The position numbers were made by a program, and so were the translations under genes. Under the pieces are notes generated by a model. That model did not search any database. It saw only the letters and a list, made by a program, of their open reading frames with translations, and was not told the DNA's origin. From positions 248,001 to 312,000 of the forward strand of contig JAXMFT010000001.1 in the NCBI GenBank assembly GCA_046347635.1: DNA of 64,000 nucleotides. Reading direction: 5' to 3'. The stretch comes from JAGVSZ01 sp019137045 (GTDB lineage Bacteria > Pseudomonadota > Gammaproteobacteria > Burkholderiales > SG8-39). This document shows, one piece after another, positions 9,439-18,416 of this stretch (the stretch's first letter is position 1; the number at the start of each line of letters is the position of its first letter).

Positions 9439-10731
9439 TTGATCGAAATCTCCCTGACGGCGCAGCTCGTCGCGCTCGCGCTGCTGCTCGTCGTCTCGGC
9501 GTTCTTCTCGATCGCCGAGACCAGCATGATGGCGCTCAACCGCTACCGGCTGCGCGCGATGGTGCGCCTCGGGAACCGCGCCGCCGCCCGCGCCACCGTC
9601 CTGCTCGCGCGCACCGACCGCCTGCTCGGCGTCATCCTGGTGGGCAACAACCTGGTGAACAGCGCCGCCTCGGTGCTGAGCGGCGTGATCGCGATCAGGC
9701 TGCTCGGACAGAGCCAGGTCGCGCTCGCGGTCGCCACCGGCGCGATCACGTTCCTGATCGTCGTGTTCTCCGAGATCACGCCCAAGGTCCTCGGCGCGAC
9801 CTTCCCCGAGCGGATCGCGCTGCCGCTCGCCTACCTGCTCGGGCCGCTGCTCAAGGCGCTGTACCCGGTGGTCTGGTTCGTCAACCTGTTCCCCACCGCG
9901 ATCCTGCGCCTGCTCGGCATCCGGCCGGGGACGGCCGGCGAGCCGCAGCGGCTGAGCCCCGAGGAGCTGCGCTCGCTCGTGCTCGAGCAGAGCCACTTCA
10001 TCCCCAGGAAGCACGCCTCCATCCTCGTGAACCTGTTCGACCTGGAGCGCATCTCGGTCGAGGACGTCATGACCCCGCGCGCCCAGATCGAGGCGATCGA
10101 TCTCGATGCGCCGGCCGAGGACCTCGCGCACCAGATCGCCACGAGCTACCACACGCGGCTGCCCGCCTACCGCGGCGAGCTCGGCAACGTGGTCGGCGTG
10201 CTGCACATCCGGCGCGCGCTCGCGCCGCTGCGCGCGCCCGAGCTCGACAAGGCGGCGCTCGAGGCCCTGCTCGCCGAGCCCTACTTCGTCCCGGCCGACA
10301 CCTCCGCCGTCGCCCAGCTCCAGTACTTCCAGGAGAACCGGCAGCGGCTCGCGCTCGTGGTGGACGAGTACGGCGAGCTGCAGGGGCTCGTCACCCTCGA
10401 GGACATCATCGAGGAGATCATCGGCGAGTTCACCACCGCCGCGCCGGTGAAGGCCTCCGCGTTTGCCTGGGACGACGCGGGGAGCGCGCTGGTCGAGGGC
10501 GGGAGCTCGCTGCGCGAGCTCAACCGCAAGCTCGGACTGGCGCTCCCGGTCGGCGGCCCGAAGACCCTGAACGGCCTCATCCTGGAGCACTTCCAGGACA
10601 TCCCGGAGGGCGGGGTCAGCCTGAAGATCGCCGGGGTTCCGATGGAGATCGTCCAGACGCAGGACCGCGTCGTGAAAACGGTCCGGCTCTTCCGCCCGCA
10701 GCCCGTCCCCGAGACCGTGGCGACGCCCTGA
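9439..10731 (+). CDS. HlyC/CorC (CNNM-type) CBS-domain membrane protein
   Basis: The 430-residue protein has a DUF21/CNNM membrane domain with about four helices (1-135; A-F-F-S-I-A-E-T-S-M-M-A-L-N near 25), two CBS domains (about 200-320; D-V-M-T-P-R and V-V-D-E-Y-G-E-L-Q-G-L-V-T-L-E-D) and the C-terminal CorC-HlyC domain. Relatives (YfjD, CorB, YtfL) are implicated in Mg/Co efflux or resistance. The start is TTG in L-I-E-I-S-L, chosen because the family begins right before the first helix. It may be a single-gene unit driven from the TATACT box upstream. Confidence 0.88.
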   Translation: MIEISLTAQLVALALLLVVSAFFSIAETSMMALNRYRLRAMVRLGNRAAARATVLLARTDRLLGVILVGNNLVNSAASVLSGVIAIRLLGQSQVALAVATGAITFLIVVFSEITPKVLGATFPERIALPLAYLLGPLLKALYPVVWFVNLFPTAILRLLGIRPGTAGEPQRLSPEELRSLVLEQSHFIPRKHASILVNLFDLERISVEDVMTPRAQIEAIDLDAPAEDLAHQIATSYHTRLPAYRGELGNVVGVLHIRRALAPLRAPELDKAALEALLAEPYFVPADTSAVAQLQYFQENRQRLALVVDEYGELQGLVTLEDIIEEIIGEFTTAAPVKASAFAWDDAGSALVEGGSSLRELNRKLGLALPVGGPKTLNGLILEHFQDIPEGGVSLKIAGVPMEIVQTQDRVVKTVRLFRPQPVPETVATP

Positions 10732-10840
10732 TCGGACCCCGGCGCCGAGCGGGTCCGCCGGCCCTCCGGCGAGTACAAAAAATCCCTTTCTTCATGGCCT
10801 TAGGTGTGAAACTTTAGGCTTTACAAGGCCTCCGGGGGGC

Positions 10841-12604
10841 ATGCATGATGCGTCTTCCTTGGGGCGGCGGATCGCGGCGGGGGGGATGGCGGTCAATCCG
10901 AGTTTCGGCAGTGCATTGAGCGGTCTCGCGCGGGCCATGGTCCAGCACGGCCGGCTGCCGGAGGCCGTGGCCGAGGAGGTGTCGGTCCAGGCGCGCAACG
11001 CGGGCGCCCCGTTCATCGAGCAGCTCGTCCAGAGCCGCCGCCTGAGCCCCCTCGACGTCGCGGAGTTCGCCTCGCACGTCTTCGGCCTGCCGCTCGTCGA
11101 TCTCGAGGCGCTGGACGCCGCCGCGTTCCCCCTCGACGCGATCGACCGCAAGCTGATGCGCGAGCGGCGGGTGCTGCCGCTGCGCAAGCGCGGCAACCGG
11201 CTCGCGGTCGCGGTCTCCGACCCCTCCAACAGCCAGGTGCTCGACGAGGTCAAGTTCCAGACCTCGATGTCGATCGACCCGATCGTGGTCGAGGACGACA
11301 AGCTGCGCACCGTCCTCAACCGGGTGCTCGAGCGCGGCGACGTCACGCTCAAGCAGCTCGTCGACGAGGACCTGTCGGTCGAGTTCACCGACGACGAGCA
11401 GCAGTCGGCCGCCGCCGAGGCGGCGGCGCAGGAGGTCGACGACGCGCCGGTCGTCAAGTTCATCCAGAAGGTGATGCTCGACGCGATCGCCGACGGCGCC
11501 TCGGACATCCACTTCGAGCCCTACGAGCGCTTCTACCGGATCCGCTACCGCATCGACGGCGACCTGCGCGAGATCACGCAGCCGCCGCTGATGCTGCGCG
11601 AGAAGATCGCCTCGCGCATAAAGGTGATCTCCAAGCTCGACATCTCGGAGAAGCGCGTGCCCCAGGACGGGCGCATGAAGCTCGTGCTCGCGCGCGATCG
11701 CCACATCGACTTCCGCGTGAGCACGCTGCCCACCCTGCACGGCGAGAAGCTCGTGCTGCGGATCCTCGACCCGTCCTCGGCGATGCTCGGCATCGACGCG
11801 CTCGGCTACGACCCCGACCAGAAGGAGGCGCTGCTCGAGGCGATCGGCCGGCCCTACGGCATGATCCTCGTCACCGGCCCGACCGGCAGCGGCAAGACCG
11901 TCTCGCTCTACACCTGTCTCAACATCCTCAACAAGCCCGGCCTCAACATCTCCACCGCCGAAGACCCGGCCGAGATCAACCTCGCCGGCGTGAACCAGGT
12001 GAACGTGAACGAGAAGGCGGGGCTCACGTTCGCGACCGCCCTGCGCGCGTTCCTGCGCCAGGACCCGGACATCATCATGGTGGGCGAGATCCGCGACATC
12101 GAGACCGCGGAAATCGCGATCAAGGCGGCGCAGACCGGTCACCTGGTGCTCTCGACGCTGCACACCAACGACGCGCCGACCACGCTCACCCGGCTGGTGA
12201 ACATGGGCGTGCCGGCGTTCAACGTCGCCTCCAGCGTGATCCTCATCACCGCGCAGCGTCTGGCGCGGCGGCTGTGCGCATGCAAGAAGCCCGCCGACAT
12301 CCCGATCGAAGCGCTGCTCGACGCCGGCTTCGCTGAGGACGAGATCGACGGCAGCTGGCGTCCCTTCGGCGCGGTCGGGTGCGATCGCTGCAAGGGATCG
12401 GGCTACAAGGGCCGCGTCGGCATCTACCAGGTGATGCCGATCACCGACGACATGCGGCGCCTGATCATGCGCGGCGGGAACGCGCTGGAGATTGCCGACC
12501 AGGCCCGGCTCGAGGGCGTGCGCGACCTGCGCCAGTCGGGGCTGCTCAAAGTCAAGCAGGGACTGACCTCGCTCGAAGAGGTCATGGCCGTCACGAACGA
12601 ATAA
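10841..12604 (+). CDS. pilB: Type IV pilus assembly ATPase PilB
   Basis: PilB powers pilus extension. The 587-residue protein has an N-terminal MshEN-type domain (about 20-170), then the hexameric ATPase core with Walker A G-P-T-G-S-G-K-T (about 346-353), the Asp box E-D-P-A-E, Walker B I-I-M-V-G-E-I-R-D and His box. A tetracysteine zinc site is visible as C-A-C-K and C-D-R-C-K-G-S-G-Y-K-G-R. A second ATG at 10886 with a G-rich upstream run would remove 15 residues. The 109-base gap before it contains GGCCTT (10796-10801) and AAGGCC (10825-10830) arms of unknown meaning. pilC and pilD follow. Confidence 0.97.
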   Translation: MHDASSLGRRIAAGGMAVNPSFGSALSGLARAMVQHGRLPEAVAEEVSVQARNAGAPFIEQLVQSRRLSPLDVAEFASHVFGLPLVDLEALDAAAFPLDAIDRKLMRERRVLPLRKRGNRLAVAVSDPSNSQVLDEVKFQTSMSIDPIVVEDDKLRTVLNRVLERGDVTLKQLVDEDLSVEFTDDEQQSAAAEAAAQEVDDAPVVKFIQKVMLDAIADGASDIHFEPYERFYRIRYRIDGDLREITQPPLMLREKIASRIKVISKLDISEKRVPQDGRMKLVLARDRHIDFRVSTLPTLHGEKLVLRILDPSSAMLGIDALGYDPDQKEALLEAIGRPYGMILVTGPTGSGKTVSLYTCLNILNKPGLNISTAEDPAEINLAGVNQVNVNEKAGLTFATALRAFLRQDPDIIMVGEIRDIETAEIAIKAAQTGHLVLSTLHTNDAPTTLTRLVNMGVPAFNVASSVILITAQRLARRLCACKKPADIPIEALLDAGFAEDEIDGSWRPFGAVGCDRCKGSGYKGRVGIYQVMPITDDMRRLIMRGGNALEIADQARLEGVRDLRQSGLLKVKQGLTSLEEVMAVTNE

Positions 12605-12622
12605 CCGGTAGAGGCAACGCAC

Positions 12623-13858
12623 ATGGCGACTGCAGCAGGGGCACTCAAGCGCGACGCGATGAAGGTGAAGGAGACCGTCTTCCTGTGGGAGGGCCGCGAT
12701 CGCACCGGCAAGGTGATCAAGGGCGAGATGCGCGCCGGCGGCAAGAACGTCGTGCACGCGATGCTGCGCCGCCAGGGGATCAACGTCACCAAGGTGCGCA
12801 AGCAGCGCCTCGGCGGCGGGCGGAAGATCACCGACAAGGACATCACCCTGTTCACGCGCCAGCTGGCGACGATGATGAAGGCGGGCGTGCCGCTGCTCCA
12901 GTCCTTCGACATCGTGGGCAAGGGCCATGCCAACCCGCGCGTCACCAAGCTGCTGATGGACATCCGTTCGGACGTCGAGACCGGATCGAGCCTCGCGGCC
13001 GCGTTCCGCAAGCACCCGCTCTACTTCGACAACCTGTTCTGCAACCTGATCCAGGCCGGCGAGCAGGCTGGTATCCTCGAAACCCTGCTCGACCGGCTCG
13101 CGAGCTACAAGGAAAAGATGCTCGCGATCAAGTCGAAGATCAAGTCGGCCCTGTTCTACCCGACCGCGATCATCGTGGTCGCGTTCATCATCACCGCGGT
13201 GATCATGATTTTCGTGATCCCGGCGTTCAAGCAGGTGTTCACCAACTTCGGCGCCGACCTGCCCGCGCCGACCCTGCTGGTGATGGGCATCTCGGACTTC
13301 TTCGTCCAGTACTGGTACCTCATCTTCGGCATCATCATCGGCGGCGTGTACGGCTTCTTCGAGCTGTGGAAGCGCTCGCTCGCGGTCCAGATCGCGATCG
13401 ACCGCTTCATGCTGCGCCTGCCGGTGTTCGGCGACCTGATCCGCAAGTCGGTGATCGCGCGCTGGACGCGCACGCTCTCGACCATGTTCGCCGCCGGCGT
13501 GCCGCTGGTGGAAGCGCTCGACTCGGTCGGCGGCGCCTCGGGCAACTACGTGTACATGCATGCGACCAAGCAGATCCAGCAGGAGGTGAGCACCGGCACG
13601 AGCCTCACCGCCGCAATGCAGAATTCCAACGTGTTCCCCAACATGGTCGTGCAGATGACCTCGATCGGCGAGGAGTCGGGCTCGCTCGACGCGATGCTGG
13701 GCAAGGTGGCCGACTTCTTCGAGCAGGAGGTCGACGACGCGGTGGAGGCGCTCTCCTCCCTGATGGAGCCGATGATCATGGTCGTGCTCGGCACGCTGAT
13801 CGGCGGCATGGTCGTCGCCATGTACCTGCCGATCTTCAAGCTCGGCCAGGCGATCTAG
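12623..13858 (+). CDS. pilC: Type IV pilus inner-membrane platform protein PilC
   Basis: PilC is the platform on which PilB acts to insert pilins. The 411-residue protein has two homologous GspF domains (about 75-200 and 280-405) and three membrane helices (about 175-200, 225-250 and 380-405). Signature stretches are F-T-R-Q-L-A-T-M-M-K-A-G-V-P-L-L-Q-S and R-W-T-R-T-L-S-T-M-F-A-A-G-V-P-L-V-E-A-L. It starts 18 bases after pilB and is followed by the peptidase gene, the standard pilBCD operon. Confidence 0.97.
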   Translation: MATAAGALKRDAMKVKETVFLWEGRDRTGKVIKGEMRAGGKNVVHAMLRRQGINVTKVRKQRLGGGRKITDKDITLFTRQLATMMKAGVPLLQSFDIVGKGHANPRVTKLLMDIRSDVETGSSLAAAFRKHPLYFDNLFCNLIQAGEQAGILETLLDRLASYKEKMLAIKSKIKSALFYPTAIIVVAFIITAVIMIFVIPAFKQVFTNFGADLPAPTLLVMGISDFFVQYWYLIFGIIIGGVYGFFELWKRSLAVQIAIDRFMLRLPVFGDLIRKSVIARWTRTLSTMFAAGVPLVEALDSVGGASGNYVYMHATKQIQQEVSTGTSLTAAMQNSNVFPNMVVQMTSIGEESGSLDAMLGKVADFFEQEVDDAVEALSSLMEPMIMVVLGTLIGGMVVAMYLPIFKLGQAI

Positions 13859-13943
13859 CGTACCCGCGCGGACGAGGCGCGCCCGTGCCGCGTGCGTCGC
13901 CGCGCGCACGGCCGGGCGCCGGCGCGCCGCCGCAAGCCCGACC

Positions 13944-14804
13944 GTGACCCTTCCCGAACTCAGCGCGAACCCCGCCCTCTTCGCCGCGCTCGCGGCGCTC
14001 TTCGGGCTCGCCGTCGGGTCGTTCCTGAACGTCGTGATCCACCGCCTGCCGAAGATGATGGAGCGCGACTGGCACGCCCAGTGCGCCGAGCTGCGCGGGG
14101 AGGCGCCGGCGCCGCAGGCGCGCTACAACCTCGCCACGCCGCGCTCGGCCTGCCCGGCCTGCGGGCACCGCATCACCGCGCTGGAGAACGTCCCGGTCGT
14201 GTCGTACCTGTGGCTGCGCGGGAAGTGCTCCGCGTGCGGCGCGAGAATCGGCGTGCGCTATCCGGTCGTCGAAGCGCTCACCGCGGCGCTCACCGGGTAC
14301 GCCGCGTGGCGGTTCGGATTCGGCTGGCAGGCCTGCGGCGCGATGGTCTTCATTTGGTGCATGATCGCGCTCACGTTCATCGACGTGGACACCCAGCTTC
14401 TGCCCGACGCGATCACGCTGCCGCTGTTGTGGGCCGGACTGCTCCTCAACCTGCGCGGCACGTTCGTGGAGCTGCCGACGGCCGTGATCGGCGCCGTGGC
14501 GGGCTATCTGATTCTCTGGTCGGTGTACTGGGCCTTCCGGCTCGCGACCGGCAAGGAGGGCATGGGGTTCGGCGACTTCAAGCTGCTCGCGGCGATCGGC
14601 GCCTGGCTCGGCTGGAAGATGCTGCCGCTCGTGATCCTCGCCTCGTCGCTGGTGGGCGCGCTGGTCGGCGGCGCGCTGATGGTGCTCGCGCGCCGCGGCC
14701 GCGACGTGCCGATCCCGTTCGGGCCCTACCTCGCCGGTGCCGGTCTGATCGCCCTGTTCTGGGGCCCGGCCCTCCTCGACCGCTACCTCGCCACGCTGTT
14801 GTGA
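13944..14804 (+). CDS. pilD: Prepilin leader peptidase / N-methyltransferase PilD
   Basis: PilD cleaves type IV prepilins and type II pseudopilins and methylates the new N-terminal residue. The 286-residue polytopic protein begins with GTG and contains the cytoplasmic tetracysteine module C-P-A-C-G and C-S-A-C-G (about 71-95), and both catalytic Asp motifs: I-D-V-D-T-Q-L-L-P-D near 148 and G-F-G-D-F-K-L-L near 210. Its stop overlaps the coaE start (GTGA), so translation is probably coupled. Confidence 0.97.
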   Translation: MTLPELSANPALFAALAALFGLAVGSFLNVVIHRLPKMMERDWHAQCAELRGEAPAPQARYNLATPRSACPACGHRITALENVPVVSYLWLRGKCSACGARIGVRYPVVEALTAALTGYAAWRFGFGWQACGAMVFIWCMIALTFIDVDTQLLPDAITLPLLWAGLLLNLRGTFVELPTAVIGAVAGYLILWSVYWAFRLATGKEGMGFGDFKLLAAIGAWLGWKMLPLVILASSLVGALVGGALMVLARRGRDVPIPFGPYLAGAGLIALFWGPALLDRYLATLL

Positions 14805-15415
14805 AGCGCCGCTTCACGGTCGGTCTCACCGGCGGCGTCGGCAGCGGCAAGTCGACCGTAGCGCGCGCGTTCGAGGACCGCGGTGTGACGGTGGTGGATG
14901 CCGACGCCCTCGCGCACCGCCTCACCGCGTCCGGCGGCGGCGCCATGCCGGCGATCCGCGCGGCCTTCGGCGACGCGGTCGTCGATCCGTCCGGCGCGCT
15001 CGACCGCGCCCGCATGCGCGCGATCGCGTTCGGCGACAAGAGCGCGCGCGCGCGCCTGGAGGCGATCCTCCATCCATTGATCCGCGCCGAGAGCGAGCGC
15101 ATCGCACGGCAGGCGCCGGGCCGCTACGTGATTCTCATGATTCCGCTCCTGGTCGAGTCCGGCGACCCGCGCGCGCGCTGCGATCGCGTCCTGGTGGTCG
15201 ACTGCCCCGAGGAAGAGCAGATCCGCCGCGTGATGGCCCGCAGCGGGCTCGAACGCGCGGAAGTCGAGGCGATCATGGCAAGCCAGACGAGCCGTGCCGC
15301 GCGGCTCGCTGTCGCCGACGACGTGGTCGATAACGCGGGGGACCCGGCCGGGATCGACGCCCAGGTCGAAGCGCTCCACCGCCGCTATCTTGCACTCGCC
15401 GGGCCGGGGCAATAG
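14801..15415 (+). CDS. coaE: Dephospho-CoA kinase
   Basis: CoaE phosphorylates dephospho-CoA in the last step of coenzyme A synthesis. The 204-residue protein has the P-loop G-L-T-G-G-V-G-S-G-K-S-T (about 8-19), the D-A-D-A-L-A-H motif and the lid region with M-I-P-L-L-V-E-S. The frame is open much further upstream, but GTG 14801 overlaps the pilD stop and places the P-loop at the normal distance from the N-terminus. The pilD-coaE-zapD-yacG order is typical of beta- and gammaproteobacteria. Confidence 0.96.
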   Translation: MKRRFTVGLTGGVGSGKSTVARAFEDRGVTVVDADALAHRLTASGGGAMPAIRAAFGDAVVDPSGALDRARMRAIAFGDKSARARLEAILHPLIRAESERIARQAPGRYVILMIPLLVESGDPRARCDRVLVVDCPEEEQIRRVMARSGLERAEVEAIMASQTSRAARLAVADDVVDNAGDPAGIDAQVEALHRRYLALAGPGQ

Positions 15416-15547
15416 GCCTCGAATCCACCCCACCGCGTGTTGTCAGGCCGGATGGGATCGGCGAGAATCCAAGGACTTACGCACGGCGTGCAGAGGGAGC
15501 CGCGAGACGGGTCGAGCGGGTTTCAGCCGACGCGGGCGGCCTAGAGA

Positions 15548-16303
15548 GTGATCACTTACGAATATCCGCTGGTCGAGCGCATCCGGACGATGCTGCGCCT
15601 CGAGGATCTCTTCGAGCGCGCCGGCTTCTTCCTGCAGCGCGGCGAGCCGGTGGAGCACCACGCCGCGCTGCTCACCCTGTTCGAGATCCTCGACGTCGCC
15701 GGCCGCGCCGACCTGAAGTCCGACCTCCTGCAGGAGCTCGACCGGCAGAAGCAGATCATGGTCTCGTTCCGCAACAATCCCGACATCGACCAGCAGGTGC
15801 TGGTCGAGGTGCTGCGCGACATCGAGCACACGCACGCCGGCCTCTACGGCATGGTGGGGAAGATCGGCCAGCACCTGCGCGAGAACGAATGGCTGATGGG
15901 CATCAAGCAGCGCACCGGGATCCCGGGCGGCGCATGCGAGTTCGACCTGCCCTCGTACCATCACTGGCTGCACCGGGACGCGGCGGCGCGCCTGCACGAC
16001 ATCAACGGCTGGATCGCACCCCTCTACCCCATCCGCGACGGCGCGAGCCTCGTGCTCCGGCTCCTGCGCGAGAGCGGCAAGCCGGCGCGACTCACCGCGC
16101 CGGGGGGGACGTTCCAGCAGATGCTCGGCGGACGGGCGGCGCAGATGGTGCGCGTGCGGCTCGCGGTCGAAGCCGACTGCGTGCCGGAGATCAGCGCGAA
16201 CAAGTACGCCCTCAACGTGCGCTTCGTCACCGCCGGTGCCGATCCGCGCCCGCGCACGTGCGAGCGCGACGTGGAGTTCGAGCTCACGTTCTGCTCGCTC
16301 TGA
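15548..16303 (+). CDS. zapD: Cell division protein ZapD
   Basis: ZapD cross-links FtsZ filaments and stabilises the Z ring. The 251-residue protein starts with GTG in V-I-T-Y-E-Y-P, matching the family's opening I-x-Y-E-Y-P and R-I-R-T-M-L-R-L-E. An all-helical first half and a beta-rich C-terminal half are expected from the family. It is separated from coaE by 132 bases without a clear terminator, and yacG follows seven bases later. Its partner ftsZ lies in the same window at 25136-26287. Confidence 0.95.
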   Translation: MITYEYPLVERIRTMLRLEDLFERAGFFLQRGEPVEHHAALLTLFEILDVAGRADLKSDLLQELDRQKQIMVSFRNNPDIDQQVLVEVLRDIEHTHAGLYGMVGKIGQHLRENEWLMGIKQRTGIPGGACEFDLPSYHHWLHRDAAARLHDINGWIAPLYPIRDGASLVLRLLRESGKPARLTAPGGTFQQMLGGRAAQMVRVRLAVEADCVPEISANKYALNVRFVTAGADPRPRTCERDVEFELTFCSL

Positions 16304-16310
16304 GGCCCGC

Positions 16311-16517
16311 GTGACCGGCCCCCGGGTCCGCTGCGTGCCCTGTCCCCGCTGCGGCGCCCAGGTGCCGTGGCTTCCGGCGAGCCGCCATCGCCCGTTCTGC
16401 TCCGAGCGCTGCCGCACGATCGACCTCGGCGCATGGGCGACCGAGCGCTATCGCGTGGCCACCGAAGAGAAGGACGAGCCCGCCGCCGGCGCTCCGCCCG
16501 ACGACGCAGCACGGTAG
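16311..16517 (+). CDS. yacG: DNA gyrase inhibitor YacG
   Basis: YacG is a small zinc protein that binds GyrB and inhibits gyrase. The 68-residue product has the four-Cys finger C-P-R-C-G (about 11-15) and F-C-S-E-R-C (about 29-34), followed by I-D-L-G-A-W, diagnostic for the family. GTG 16311 is chosen because it follows the zapD stop by seven bases and leaves ten residues before the first Cys. It ends 19 bases from the convergent Nudix gene. Confidence 0.93.
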   Translation: MTGPRVRCVPCPRCGAQVPWLPASRHRPFCSERCRTIDLGAWATERYRVATEEKDEPAAGAPPDDAAR

Positions 16518-16536
16518 TGCGGCCGCGCGCGCCGGC

Positions 16537-17472
16537 TCAGCTCCACGCCCCGCGGATCATCGCGACGCCGTGCGCCCCGCAGGACCACGCACGCTCGAGA
16601 TCGGAGCGCCGGACGCCACCGAGCGCGAACACCGGAATCGCCGCGTCGCGCGCGCTCGCCGCGAAGCCGCTCCACCCGAGCGTCGGGACGCCGGGATGCG
16701 TCGGCGTCGGAGCGACCGGACCGAGCACCGCGAAATCGGCTCCCAGGGCCTCCGCCCTGCGCAGGTCGGCTGCCGAGTGGCAGGACGCCGCGACCCACTC
16801 GAACGCGGGCCGGACCTCCGTCCCGGCGAGTTGCCGCGCGGTGAGATGGACGCCGTGCGCGCCCGCCGCGCGCGCGCACGACTCGTCGCCGTTCACGAGC
16901 ACGCGCGCGCCGTGCGCGCCCGCCGCGGCGACGACGCGCCGCGCGAGCGCCTCGAGCCGCGCCTGCGGCAGCGTCTTTTCGCGCAGCTGCACGAGGCGCA
17001 GCCCGGCGGCGAGGCGCGCCTCGAGCGCGGCGAGGAACCGCTCCTCGCCGACCTCGGACGCGTTCGAGATCGCGTACTCGTCCGGCAGCGTGAGCGACTT
17101 CAGCACCGGCCCGTTCGCCGGCAGCACCGGACCGACGTTCAGCGCCGCGAGGTCCTGCCAGGCGCACGCCTGGCCCTCGCGCCCGTGCGGCTCGCCGCGC
17201 CAGCCGGGCACGCGGAAGAAGTGCAGCCGCACCGTGGCGTGCGGGTAGGCGAAGCGACGGGTGATCCACGGATAGCAACGCTCGACTTCCACGCCGAGCT
17301 CCTCGCGCACCTCGCGCGCGAGGGCGTGCGCGGGCGCCTCGCCCGGCTCGATCTTGCCGCCGGGAAACTCCCACCAGCCGCCGTACACCTTGCCGGCCGG
17401 GCGCTGCGCGAGCAGCGCGCGGCCGTCCGCCCGGAGCAGGATCGCGACCGCGACGTCGATCGTCGCGCTCAC
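16537..17472 (-). CDS. Nudix hydrolase fused to a ThiE-like domain
   Basis: This 311-residue protein joins two domains. Residues 1-130 are a MutT-type Nudix hydrolase with the box G-G-K-I-E-P-G-E and R-E-V-R-E-E-L-G-V, expected to hydrolyse oxidised nucleoside triphosphates such as 8-oxo-dGTP. Residues about 150-311 form a thiamine-phosphate-synthase-like barrel with L-V-Q-L-R-E-K, L-V-N-G-D-E and G-P-V-A-P-T-P-T-H-P-G. The fusion is known in beta- and gammaproteobacteria; no other thi gene is nearby. GTG 17472 overlaps the stop of the upstream ATPase (GTGA), fixing the start. Confidence 0.9.
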   Translation of the reverse strand: MSATIDVAVAILLRADGRALLAQRPAGKVYGGWWEFPGGKIEPGEAPAHALAREVREELGVEVERCYPWITRRFAYPHATVRLHFFRVPGWRGEPHGREGQACAWQDLAALNVGPVLPANGPVLKSLTLPDEYAISNASEVGEERFLAALEARLAAGLRLVQLREKTLPQARLEALARRVVAAAGAHGARVLVNGDESCARAAGAHGVHLTARQLAGTEVRPAFEWVAASCHSAADLRRAEALGADFAVLGPVAPTPTHPGVPTLGWSGFAASARDAAIPVFALGGVRRSDLERAWSCGAHGVAMIRGAWS

Positions 17473-18416
17473 CGCTTCGGACGACGGGCGGGGGGCGCCC
17501 CGTCCACGCGGCCGGCGTAGTCGCGCGCGAACTGCCATGCCACGCGGCCGCTGCGCGAGCCGCGGCTGAGCGCCCACTGCAGCGCCTCGTTCTGCGCGCG
17601 CTCCGCGGCGCGCGCGTCGCACCCCATCTCGGCGAGCCAGTGCGCGACGATCGCGAGGTAGGCGTCCTGGTCGAACGGGTAGAACGACACCCACAGCCCG
17701 AACCGCTCCGAGAGCGAGATCTTCTCCTCCGAGGTCTCGCCGGGGTGGATCTCCTCGCCGACGTGCCGGTACTCGAGGTTCTCCTGCATGTACTCGGGCA
17801 TCAGGTGGCGGCGGTTCGAAGTGGCGTAGATGAGGACGTTCTCCGTGGTGGCCGCGATCGAGCCGTCGAGGACGACCTTGAGCGCCTTGTAGCCCGCCTC
17901 GGACGCCTCGAACGACAGGTCGTCGCAGAAGATCACGAACCGCTCCCGGCGCCCGGCCACGAGGTCGACGATGTCCGGCAGGTCGACGAGATCCTGCTTG
18001 TCGACCTCGATCAGCCGCAGCCCCTCGCGCTGGAAGCGGTTGAGGAGCGCTTTCACGAGCGAGCTCTTCCCCGTGCCGCGGGAGCCGGTGAGCAGGACGT
18101 TGTTCGCCGGGCGGCCCGCGACGAACTGGCGCGTGTTGCGCTCGACGAGCGACTTCTGGTGGTCGATGCCGCGCAGGTCGGACAGTCGGATGCGATGCGG
18201 GTGCGCCACCGACTCGATGCGCCCGCGCCCGCCGCGCTTGCGCCAGCGGAACGCGACCGCGGCGCTCCACTCGACCGGCGGCGGGGCCGGCGGCAGCATC
18301 GTCTCGAGCCGGTCGACGAGGCCGTCGACGCGCCCGAGCAGCCGCTCGAGCGCGGCCGCGCCGCCGGCCCCGGCCGCCTTACGTCCGGTATTCCGCGTTG
18401 ATCTTGACGTAGTCAT
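17469..18416 (-). CDS. DUF815-type AAA ATPase
   Basis: The 315-residue protein has Walker A L-L-T-G-S-R-G-T-G-K-S-S (about 99-110), Walker B F-V-I-F-C-D-D-L and an arginine-rich C-terminus; the layout matches the DUF815 family of AAA-like ATPases, whose role is not established. The frame extends upstream, but ATG 18416 is the last usable start before the conserved region and overlaps the argJ end by 38 bases. It is followed directly by the Nudix-ThiE gene, an arrangement common in betaproteobacteria. Confidence 0.87.
   Translation of the reverse strand: MTTSRSTRNTGRKAAGAGGAAALERLLGRVDGLVDRLETMLPPAPPPVEWSAAVAFRWRKRGGRGRIESVAHPHRIRLSDLRGIDHQKSLVERNTRQFVAGRPANNVLLTGSRGTGKSSLVKALLNRFQREGLRLIEVDKQDLVDLPDIVDLVAGRRERFVIFCDDLSFEASEAGYKALKVVLDGSIAATTENVLIYATSNRRHLMPEYMQENLEYRHVGEEIHPGETSEEKISLSERFGLWVSFYPFDQDAYLAIVAHWLAEMGCDARAAERAQNEALQWALSRGSRSGRVAWQFARDYAGRVDGAPPARRPKR

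Noticed and set aside
10755..10775. CGCCGG-CCCT-CCGGCG as a terminator after the CorC-like gene
   Set aside because: The stem is short and is followed by AGTAC then A residues, with no T tract.
10814..13909. A 1031-codon minus-strand frame opposite pilB and pilC
   Set aside because: It is the complement of conserved pilus genes with strong third-position G/C and has no recognisable domain.
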